This document shows positions 56,551-64,000 of a stretch of DNA of 64,000 nucleotides, in pieces. The stretch is taken from positions 1-64,000 of the forward strand of contig NZ_JAENRR010000029.1 in the NCBI RefSeq assembly GCF_016612505.1, written 5' to 3'. The translations under genes were made by a program, and so were the position numbers. The stretch comes from Carboxylicivirga marina (GTDB lineage: Bacteria > Bacteroidota > Bacteroidia > Bacteroidales > Marinilabiliaceae). How positions within the stretch are numbered: position 1 is the stretch's first letter; the number at the start of each line of letters is the position of its first letter. Under the pieces are notes generated by a model. The model was given only the letters and a program-made list of their open reading frames with translations. It did no database searches and was not told the origin of the DNA.

Positions 56551-56553
56551 AAT

Positions 56554-58023
56554 TTACTTTTTAATGTATGCATTAACATCTAATCGCCATTGATGGAGCT
56601 CCTCCAGTAATGCCTGAGTTAGATCCGGCATCTGCTCCGACAAATCATTCTTTTCTTCAGTATCCTCTTCAATATTATAGAGTTCTACAATATCTTGATC
56701 ATAAAACTCAATTAATTTGTAAGGTCCCTTTCTGATGGCTGTACTGTTTGAGTCGCCGGTTGCATGTGGACGATCAACTGGCGAGTGCCAAAAAACAGCA
56801 CGTTCCGGATTTGGATCCTGCTGCTCTTTTAATGCCCACACAACACTTTCTCCATCTAAATGCGCTTGAGGCAATGGCTCTAAACCAACCATTTCAAGGA
56901 TGGTAGGAAAGAAATCATTACCGGTTACCAAAGCATTACTCTGCATGCCTTTTTTTGTAATACCCGGCCATTTTACAATCATTGGCTCCCGCACACCACC
57001 TTCGTATAAATGCCCTTTACCTGCCCTAAGAGGGTAATTGGATGTGGCCACTCTTCTGGGGTTAAAACCTCGATTCGATAAGCCTCCATTATCCGAGAAG
57101 AAAATAATAATGGTATTATCCAATTGTCCCAGCTGCTTTAAGGTTTCGGTAATACGTCCTAAGCTTTCGTCCATACTATAAACCATACCAGCATAAGTCG
57201 CATTATCCTGATGCATCTTTGTTGTACCTGTTCCCTCTTCAATAAACGGCTCACCGGTGTAGGTCATGCTCTTCTTCTTGGCCTCGAACTTGTCGACGTG
57301 TTCTTGCTTGGCTTCAATGGGCTCATGAACGGCATAATGTGAAACATACGCAAAAAATGGTTTTTCCGGATGTGTTGCCTGATGATTATTCAAAAACTGA
57401 ATTGTTTCATCTGTAATTCTATCCGTAAGATATTCCCCATCGGGTGCGTCATCTAGTCCTTCAATAGGTTTCTTTTTTGTTGTCCGGTGACTCTCATTAT
57501 AAGGTGCAAAAAATGAGATAGGCGATCCGGCATGCCCGCCAGCGACATTTATATCAAAACCTACATCTTCAGGCATTGTGCCCGAGAATGCTAAATGCCA
57601 TTTACCCGCAAAAAAAGTGGTATAACCACCTGCTCGCATAGCATCAGCAATGGTCACTTCGTCAGCTTCCAGTCGTGCTTCATCACCCGGATAAACACCT
57701 TTCGTTGGATTTAATTTTCCTTCACCTGGACCTGGCATTTGAGCCCTGGCGGGATAACGACCAGTTACTAAAGAATAACGTGAAGGCACACATCTTGGGT
57801 GTGTTGCATAAGCGTTATTAAAACGTACGCCTTCATTAGCCAATTGATCAATATTGGGAGTTTCATAAAATGGAGAACCATTATAGCCTACGTCCATCCA
57901 TCCTAAATCATCTACCAGAAAGAATAAGACGTTAGGCTTTTTCGCTTGTTTTGATTTAGTACTATTTGTGCACGATAATAACCCAAATGTTATAACCAAT
58001 GCTAAAAAAATATTGCGTTTCAT
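56554..58023 (-). CDS. Sulfatase, CVPSR group, second copy
   Basis: A 489-residue lipoprotein sulfatase (LLSC, Cys18), first gene of the minus-strand run and divergent from the hybrid regulator. LVDDLGWMDVGYNG, the maturation motif RCVPSRYS (C78) and FFSDNGGLSNRG, then LRAGKGHLYEGGVREP, make it a paralogue of 37880-39343. It has a longer insert after the PGPG segment (KLNPTKGVYPGDEARLE). A strong terminator follows directly, so its level may be set apart from the rest of the operon. Regiospecificity is unknown. Confidence 0.93.
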   Translation of the reverse strand: MKRNIFLALVITFGLLSCTNSTKSKQAKKPNVLFFLVDDLGWMDVGYNGSPFYETPNIDQLANEGVRFNNAYATHPRCVPSRYSLVTGRYPARAQMPGPGEGKLNPTKGVYPGDEARLEADEVTIADAMRAGGYTTFFAGKWHLAFSGTMPEDVGFDINVAGGHAGSPISFFAPYNESHRTTKKKPIEGLDDAPDGEYLTDRITDETIQFLNNHQATHPEKPFFAYVSHYAVHEPIEAKQEHVDKFEAKKKSMTYTGEPFIEEGTGTTKMHQDNATYAGMVYSMDESLGRITETLKQLGQLDNTIIIFFSDNGGLSNRGFNPRRVATSNYPLRAGKGHLYEGGVREPMIVKWPGITKKGMQSNALVTGNDFFPTILEMVGLEPLPQAHLDGESVVWALKEQQDPNPERAVFWHSPVDRPHATGDSNSTAIRKGPYKLIEFYDQDIVELYNIEEDTEEKNDLSEQMPDLTQALLEELHQWRLDVNAYIKK

Positions 58024-58308
58024 TACTATATCAATTTTAAATTAACGTTACAAACTAAATTCAATTTCATGTGGCTCAATGTAGTTTGATATAAGATCAA
58101 AGGCATGCTAGGAATTGTTCTATTAAGGTAGAAAAATGATTCGCAGGTGTCAGAGTACTATTACAATCAAAGAATATTTAAAGGGTAACATACAGCACTT
58201 TTTATAAGAAGGCATTGTTAATGCTAAAAAACTATCGTAATACTAATGAAACAGTGCATAGATTAGTAAAAAACACTTATTTTTAGCTACCCGAAAAAAA
58301 AATGCTAC

Positions 58309-61300
58309 ATGCACAATAACAAACTATTCATTCCGACAGTTATCCTGTTACTTCTCTTCACCTCTTTTCCTGATCTAATTGGACAAGAAAAATTAAAATT
58401 TAAACAACTATCAGTTGAGGAAGGTATTAAAAACAGTCGGGTAGTTGATCTCACACAAGACGGTGATGGGTTTATGTGGTTTGCAACCCATGATGGCGTA
58501 GATAAATTTAATGGCACTGACTTTAAACACTACTCACTATCCTATCCAGCAGATCACACCATTAAAGATGATATTGTTAATTGCCTGGAATTATCACCTG
58601 TATATCATATCCTATGCGGCACTAAAAATGGTAATCTTTTTGGATACAATAAGAAAAGAGACAAATTCGAGAAACTATTGCCCAATGCCAAACATGAGAA
58701 AATATATAACATAAACTCAATTCTTTCAGTGAATAGGAAGGAGATCTGGATTGGCGCCACATCCGGTTTCTTTCATTATAATATTACAACACAAGAACTA
58801 ACTCCGATTACTGGTATTTCATCCAGAGTCAATAGTATTAGTTCCATATCTGACAAATCACTTTTAATCGGCACACTATCGGGACTTTATCAAATCAACA
58901 CAACAACAAAAGCCATTGAAAACATCCATATTCGTTCACAGCTCTTGAGTCAACTCAACCAACAAGACATTATGGTTACTTATAAAAGCGATAAGCATCT
59001 TTTGTTGGGAACAAGAAATTCAGAAGCATATAAATTCAAAATTGATTCCGACTCCATCAGATTTATTACCAAAGAAACGCTTGTGGATTCGGACAACAGA
59101 AGACCAATATACGACATCAAGCTTAGCCCGGATAAACAGAGCTATACAATTGCCATTGATGGTTACGGCCTGGTCTTTACCGATCTTGATCTTAAGCAAA
59201 CCAATACGTACTTTGCCGATAACACGGAAGGAAGTTTAACAACCAATGGCCTTTATCAGGTACATTATAGTTCCGACAATATATTGTGGTTAGCTACCTA
59301 TGGTGGTGGTATTATTATGTCTGACCCAAATAAGAAGAAATTTAAAGTCGCCAAAAAAGTTCCCTTCAACTCAAATAGCATTCGTAATAATATAGTTAAT
59401 GCAGTTCTTGAGTACAAAAACAGCATTTGGTTTGGTACAAAAGATGGCATAAGTATATATTATCCTTCAACTGACAAGTGGAAACATCTACCACCCTTAT
59501 CTCGTTCGGTTAAAAGGCCATTTCAGGTGATGTCCATGTGTCTTGGCGAAGATGGATCAATTTGGGTAGCGACCTACGGACGAGGTCTTATTAAAATTAA
59601 CCCCCAAACGTTTCAACGCGAACAAATTTACAAAGCCAGTAAAGGTTGGAAACGCACACAAACAAATCACCTGTATCAGGTGATAAAAGATGCCGAAGGC
59701 CGAATATGGTCCGGTGGCATCTGGGGTGGAGTCACCATCATTGATGAAAGTCGACAACGAGTGGATAAAATTGACATCACCAATGTCAGGTCACTTCACG
59801 AAGAAAATGAATTGATATATATCGGAACCCTTTTCGGTTTATTCATTATTGACAAACAAACACTTAAAATAACGCGCCCCACGAACAACACCCTACTTTC
59901 CAGTCGAATAATAAGCATGTGTAAGCATCCTTCAAAAGAACTTCTATATGTCGGAACCGATGTGCACGGTCTTCATATCTGGGATCTGGAAACAGATAGT
60001 TTAGCACCAGTTAAGAGCTCCAATAGCTTACCAACAAACTTTGTACGCAGTATCATATTTGACAATCAAGAACAATTATGGGTGAGTAGTACAGGTGGAC
60101 TGTCGTTGTACAACGATTCAAATATGCGTTATGATACGTATAATATTCGTGATGGACTGCCGAACACTGAATTTTCTGAAAACGCAGCCATCAAACACTC
60201 TTCCGGCCAATTAATATTTGGCGGTTCACGAGGTGTATCGTGGTTTTATCCAAAGGATATCACCAAGTCAAAACAGGTGGTTAAACCTATTTTAACAAGT
60301 TTTGAAATGTTTGGCCAAACGGTTCAAATCAGCAACGATGGTCCACTCAATGAGCACATTAATTTACAAGAGAAGATTCATCTGGCGCACAACCAAAATT
60401 CATTGAGTTTTAGGTTTGGCAGTATTTGTTACACCAACCCGCAGAATGTCAGCTACAAATGGAAACTGGAAGGATTTGAGGATAATTGGAATGGCCCGTC
60501 CAACACAAGGGAAGCTATCTACTCCAAATTACCTCCTGGTAATTTCATCTTTAAAGTAATGGTGAGCAACGATGATGGTGTTTGGCAGGATGAAGTTAAA
60601 ACACTGACACTGAAGATCGATAAACCATTTTGGAAAACACCCCTAGCCTATGTTTTATATGGCATCATTCTCATCATATTGATTTTACTCAATATGCACT
60701 ACTACCATACGATAGTTCAGGACAGGCATTATGCCGAAAAGCAACAATTCTTTATTTCCATTGCCCACGACCTGCGCACGCCTCTTTCATTGATTAAGCT
60801 ACCCATAGAAAAGATGCTTGAGAAAATGAATAGCAATGAACTAGAAGGTTATAATATTAAACTGGTAAAGCGTAATGTTGATCGCCTGACCAACATGGTG
60901 AATCAATTACTTGATTTTCAGAAAGCCGACTTGAAAAAGATGCAATTACAGGTTGAGTTAACACAATTTGAACACTTTATCAGGGAACGCATTGACACCT
61001 TTTCCCCTTTATCGACAGAGAAAAACATCAGCATTGATATGAGTTTCAAAGATGATGGATGTGAATTATGGCTAGACCGCATCAAAGTGGAGAAAATAAT
61101 GTTTAACCTCTTGTCTAACGCATTTAAATATACCGACGTGGATGGTTCAATTAAAATCAGAACCAAAACGGATAACAAATATGCCATTATTGAAGTGGAA
61201 GATACCGGTGAAGGTATTCCTTCCAATCAACAGAAAAAAATATTTCAACGTTATTACAGGGCATCAAATGCTATTAACTCAAGAGAAGTAGGTAGCGGAG

Positions 61301-62262
61301 TAGGATTGATGTTAACCAAACAGTTGGTTGAGTTACATGGAGGCTTGATTGACTTTGTAAGTGTCGAAAAAGTGGGTTCTATATTTACCATCAAATTACC
61401 TCTTGGAGATGCCCACTTTTCGGAAGAGCACATCAGGCAGGAAGAAACAGAAAAAAGTGAGTTGATCCCGATTGTTGCAACACAAGCTCCAACTGTTTTA
61501 GAAGAAACCGAAGGCCCTAAACTATTGATTGTAGAAGATCATCCAGAGCTATTGGAAAGTCTTCAGGCTGAATTAGCTGGCCAATACCAGGTATATACCG
61601 CCGCAGATGGTGCAGAAGGATTATCAGTGGCTATGAAAGAGTTGCCCGATATTGTTATATCTGATGTGATGATGCCAAAAATGAATGGACACCAGTTGTG
61701 TACGAGATTGAAGAACGAAATATCAACCTGTCACATTCCTATTATTTTACTTACGGCACTTGATTCGCCTGAATACAAACGCGAAGGGCTGGAGTATGGT
61801 GCTGATGCCTATCTTGAAAAGCCTTTTGATATTCAATTAGTCAAAACTCAAATCAAAAACCTACTTAAGAACAGGCAGCTTTTAAAAGGTAAATTTCTTG
61901 AACCTTCAACTCAGGTTGAAGACGTATCACCAACCAACACCGACCAGGTATTTTTAAATGACATCAAAGATTTAATTATTAACAACATTGATAGCGAAAA
62001 GCTAACCGTTGAGTTTATTGCTTCTGAATTAGGAATGAGTCGCCCAGTTCTTTATCGTAAAATTAAATCACTTACAGACTTGTCGCCCCAACAGTTCCTG
62101 ATGACGGTTAAACTAAAAGAGGCCATTCGCATTATGAAGGAAGAGGGCCATAACATTAGTGAAACAGCCTATCGGGTTGGCTTTACCGATCCGAAATATT
62201 TTAGCCAGACCTTTAAAAAATATTTTAAAGTTACGCCAAGTCAGTATTTAAAGGACAATTAA
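58309..62262 (+). CDS. Hybrid two-component system regulator (HTCS)
   Basis: A 1317-residue one-protein sensor and regulator of the Bacteroidetes HTCS type. Order: signal (about 1-25), two seven-bladed Reg_prop propellers (about 30-680), a Y_Y_Y domain (about 700-770), one membrane helix (about 780-800), HisKA with H820 in SIAHDLRTPL, HATPase (about 930-1040, GSGVGLMLTKQLVELHGG), a receiver with D1119 in VISDVMMPKMNG and an AraC-type DNA-binding domain (about 1215-1317). These proteins bind oligosaccharides in the periplasm and activate the adjacent locus. It is divergent from the sulfatase/SusCD genes, 285 bp away, the usual position. Confidence 0.95.
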   Translation: MHNNKLFIPTVILLLLFTSFPDLIGQEKLKFKQLSVEEGIKNSRVVDLTQDGDGFMWFATHDGVDKFNGTDFKHYSLSYPADHTIKDDIVNCLELSPVYHILCGTKNGNLFGYNKKRDKFEKLLPNAKHEKIYNINSILSVNRKEIWIGATSGFFHYNITTQELTPITGISSRVNSISSISDKSLLIGTLSGLYQINTTTKAIENIHIRSQLLSQLNQQDIMVTYKSDKHLLLGTRNSEAYKFKIDSDSIRFITKETLVDSDNRRPIYDIKLSPDKQSYTIAIDGYGLVFTDLDLKQTNTYFADNTEGSLTTNGLYQVHYSSDNILWLATYGGGIIMSDPNKKKFKVAKKVPFNSNSIRNNIVNAVLEYKNSIWFGTKDGISIYYPSTDKWKHLPPLSRSVKRPFQVMSMCLGEDGSIWVATYGRGLIKINPQTFQREQIYKASKGWKRTQTNHLYQVIKDAEGRIWSGGIWGGVTIIDESRQRVDKIDITNVRSLHEENELIYIGTLFGLFIIDKQTLKITRPTNNTLLSSRIISMCKHPSKELLYVGTDVHGLHIWDLETDSLAPVKSSNSLPTNFVRSIIFDNQEQLWVSSTGGLSLYNDSNMRYDTYNIRDGLPNTEFSENAAIKHSSGQLIFGGSRGVSWFYPKDITKSKQVVKPILTSFEMFGQTVQISNDGPLNEHINLQEKIHLAHNQNSLSFRFGSICYTNPQNVSYKWKLEGFEDNWNGPSNTREAIYSKLPPGNFIFKVMVSNDDGVWQDEVKTLTLKIDKPFWKTPLAYVLYGIILIILILLNMHYYHTIVQDRHYAEKQQFFISIAHDLRTPLSLIKLPIEKMLEKMNSNELEGYNIKLVKRNVDRLTNMVNQLLDFQKADLKKMQLQVELTQFEHFIRERIDTFSPLSTEKNISIDMSFKDDGCELWLDRIKVEKIMFNLLSNAFKYTDVDGSIKIRTKTDNKYAIIEVEDTGEGIPSNQQKKIFQRYYRASNAINSREVGSGVGLMLTKQLVELHGGLIDFVSVEKVGSIFTIKLPLGDAHFSEEHIRQEETEKSELIPIVATQAPTVLEETEGPKLLIVEDHPELLESLQAELAGQYQVYTAADGAEGLSVAMKELPDIVISDVMMPKMNGHQLCTRLKNEISTCHIPIILLTALDSPEYKREGLEYGADAYLEKPFDIQLVKTQIKNLLKNRQLLKGKFLEPSTQVEDVSPTNTDQVFLNDIKDLIINNIDSEKLTVEFIASELGMSRPVLYRKIKSLTDLSPQQFLMTVKLKEAIRIMKEEGHNISETAYRVGFTDPKYFSQTFKKYFKVTPSQYLKDN

Positions 62263-62275
62263 TATAATTCTAATA

Positions 62276-62390
62276 ATACCAATTGTACTTCAAAATGCGC
62301 TTAAAGCCATTTTGCTCGTTACAATGGTAAATGCCAATACATAATCAAAGCGCCTTGATTTTAAGGTGCATTTTGATTAGTAAACGGTAT
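62276..62390 (+). repeat. MITE-like structured repeat, copy C
   Basis: A 115 bp element from ATACCAATT (62276-62284) to AAACGGTAT (62382-62390), in the opposite orientation to copies A and B. The core AATGGTAAATGCCAATA is kept. One hairpin has the stem CAAAATG/CATTTTG, and the other pairs AATCAAAGCGCC with GGTGCATTTTGATT with a few mismatches. It begins 13 bp after the HTCS stop, so the hairpin may also end that transcript. Confidence 0.7.
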
Positions 62391-62866
62391 AATTAGTGGT
62401 AGCAATTTTGCAGTTGACATTCGCCAGAATAAAAATTCAATCCTTATACTGTAAACCAATGATGAATTTGGATAATAGCCTATGAGCCATAATCATAGAC
62501 CAGGTATTTAACTTAAGTGTCGGCCTATTTCCAACTCACTAGTGGGAATAACAACACTGTGTAATACCTCCAGAAAAACCAGGATAATGCTCGCCATTGA
62601 ATGCAGGGAAATCGCTTTTAACTTTATTCTAGTAAAAGCTGTGAATCAAACGACCTCAGCAACGTAGATTGGGTACCCAGTTTCATAAGTAAAGGAATGA
62701 ATTGAAAAGCGTGAATGCCTTAAAAAATAAACAACCACGAACAAAAATTTGGCACCAAGCTGCAAATCTTTAAATTATTGCGAAAAATGAAGACAGTATC
62801 AAACTTGTTTGAATAATGTTGAATAGAGCAATAATCAAGCATTAATATTTCCCGAAATGATGAATT
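62391..62866. other. Intergenic stretch without recognisable gene
   Basis: These 476 bp lie between repeat copies C and D. Short frames exist on both strands but none has a good start, codon pattern or recognisable motif. A minus-strand frame beginning MKLGTQSTLL lasts only about 20 codons. A decayed gene remnant is possible but cannot be shown. Confidence 0.5.
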
Positions 62867-62992
62867 ATACCAATTGTTTTTCAAAGTGTGCCTAAGCGAA
62901 GCTTTGAAATTACAATGGTAAATGCCGATATTACATTAATTGAGTTTTATAAGCGAAGTGAAATAAGGCTCACTTTAATGTTTAATCGGTAT
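62867..62992 (+). repeat. MITE-like structured repeat, copy D
   Basis: A 126 bp element from ATACCAATT (62867-62875) to AATCGGTAT (62984-62992), exactly as long as copy A and its near-identical inverted partner over about 85 bp. Hairpin stems are TCAAAG/CTTTGA and AAGTGA/TCACTT around the core AATGGTAAATGCCGATATT. Confidence 0.75.
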
Positions 62993-63096
62993 AACAGCAT
63001 CCTTTGTAATCATTTGCATACAATTGAATGACATTCCTGAATCATTTCCTACCCTTATTGAACGATTCCTCGTACTTTAACAGATTTTACAGCTCG

Positions 63097-63104
63097 TATT
63101 TTTG
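63097..63104 (+). promoter_or_regulatory. Possible -7 box of the GH95-like gene
   Basis: TATTTTTG matches TAnnTTTG and lies 28 bp before the ATG at 63132. The -33 element is poor (TTTA at 63076-63079, 17 bp away), so activator dependence is possible. Confidence 0.45.
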
Positions 63105-63131
63105 CCTTTATCGATATTAATTCAATCGTTT

Positions 63132-64000
63132 ATGAATAAAATTTGTATGAACAGAAAGTATTTAGGAATGATGGTGGCTTCTTTGCTGCTTGTCTTAGGC
63201 TTTATTAACGGTTTCGCCAACGATACTATTAAAACCAATACAGAGCCCATTTATGAACTATGGGAACGTGAGCCTGTACCTCATCTCATCATAGAAACCG
63301 AAGCTGATGTAAGAGGAAATAAACTTAAATACTTTCCCTACGATGAAGCTTGGGAACAATGGTCTTATCCCATTGGCAACGGGTACATGGGCGCCAACAT
63401 ATTTGGCCGAACAGATGTTGAGCGCATTCAACTGACGGAAAAGACCTTGTTCAACACAGGTCTTTATGGCCTGGGTGGCCTGACAAGTTTTGCGGAAGTC
63501 GATATCCATTTTAACCATAAGGATGTGGAGGACTATAAGCGCTCACTCAACCTGAATGAAGCAATTGGACACGTTAGTTATCTGTCGGATGGTGTTAGGC
63601 ATACTCGCGAAATGTTTATCAGCTATCCTGATCAGGTGATGATAATTAATCTCAAGGCGGACAAGCCGGGCGCACTCTCATTCAAACTCGCACCTCAGAT
63701 TCCCTATTTGAATAGCTTGCGTGTGGCTGACAAAAAAACTGGTACTGTAGTCGCAAAGGGCAACGAAATTATCCTTTCCGGCACTCTGCCTAACGAAGGG
63801 AATAATTTTGAAGCGCAATTCAGGATACTTAACGATGGAGGCACACTTACTGCAGAAGGTGGTTCAATTAAAGTTGAAGGGGCAAACAACGTTTCAATTC
63901 TCATAGCTACAGGAACCAACTACAAACTCTCCTCAGAAGTCTTTCTGAACAATAATCGCATTAAACTCGATCCAAGTAAATCACCGCATGAGCGCCTTAG
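63132..64000 (+). CDS. GH95-type glycoside hydrolase, N-terminal part (cut by window edge)
   Basis: An open frame of 289 codons from the ATG at 63132 (MNKICMNRKY; 63147 is an alternative) to the right edge without a stop. A signal peptide (about 1-29) is followed by the GH95 N-terminal beta-sandwich domain: YPIGNGYMGANIFGRTDVER and IQLTEKTLFN match the family's opening motif, and HTREMFISYPDQVMII follows. GH95 enzymes remove alpha-L-fucose or alpha-L-galactose; the catalytic barrel lies beyond the window. It stands just downstream of the HTCS on the same strand and is probably part of the same polysaccharide locus, implying a fucosylated or galactosylated side chain. Confidence 0.85.
   Translation, partial: MNKICMNRKYLGMMVASLLLVLGFINGFANDTIKTNTEPIYELWEREPVPHLIIETEADVRGNKLKYFPYDEAWEQWSYPIGNGYMGANIFGRTDVERIQLTEKTLFNTGLYGLGGLTSFAEVDIHFNHKDVEDYKRSLNLNEAIGHVSYLSDGVRHTREMFISYPDQVMIINLKADKPGALSFKLAPQIPYLNSLRVADKKTGTVVAKGNEIILSGTLPNEGNNFEAQFRILNDGGTLTAEGGSIKVEGANNVSILIATGTNYKLSSEVFLNNNRIKLDPSKSPHERL

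Noticed and set aside
62391-62866. Possible transposase remnant on the minus strand
   Set aside because: Only about 20-30 codons are open in any frame and no DDE or other motif could be found.

Overview
The window comes from a Bacteroidota genome, most likely a marine, algal-polysaccharide-degrading member near the Marinilabiliales. The evidence is two SusC/SusD pairs, many lipoproteins, type IX secretion (T9SS) C-terminal tails, a hybrid two-component regulator, eight sulfatases, AT-rich DNA and -7 boxes of the Bacteroidetes form TAnnTTTG. The genus cannot be fixed from sequence reading alone. No rRNA, tRNA, CRISPR array, phage gene or intact insertion sequence was seen.

Left block (about 0.6-16.8 kb, all minus strand): an ECF sigma factor and FecR-type anti-sigma lead a SusC with an STN signalling domain, then SusD, a DUF4843 lipoprotein, a PKD-like lipoprotein and five tandem TlpA-type thiol-disulfide lipoproteins. 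There is no glycoside hydrolase. It looks like a sigma/anti-sigma-controlled outer-membrane uptake system with a large redox arm and unknown cargo.

Middle block (17-25.9 kb): an aldo/keto reductase with a textbook promoter, a secreted GH2 enzyme with beta-glucuronidase features, a TonB-dependent receptor followed by a YfiR-like sensor kinase, a GIDE-domain membrane protein and a cold-shock protein. These look like independent units.

Right block (26.2 kb to the edge): a polysaccharide utilisation locus. Eighteen minus-strand genes run with mostly very short gaps: sulfatase, GH12-like protein, SusC, SusD, GH3, GH9, six sulfatases, an atypical multidomain GH9-like protein, a clan GH-A hydrolase, a CE4 deacetylase, GH3, sulfatase and GH5. 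A divergent 1317-residue hybrid two-component regulator sits at the head, and a GH95-type gene starts beyond it and runs off the right edge. Cellulase-type families combined with eight sulfatases suggest a sulfated, possibly fucosylated beta-glucan or xyloglucan-like substrate. That is inference, but it is the most interesting system here.

Both ends of the window carry copies of a 115-150 bp repeat with short terminal inverted repeats, a conserved core and two hairpins whose stems change in a compensatory way. The left pair is inverted relative to the right pair. The far left also carries REP-like hairpins.
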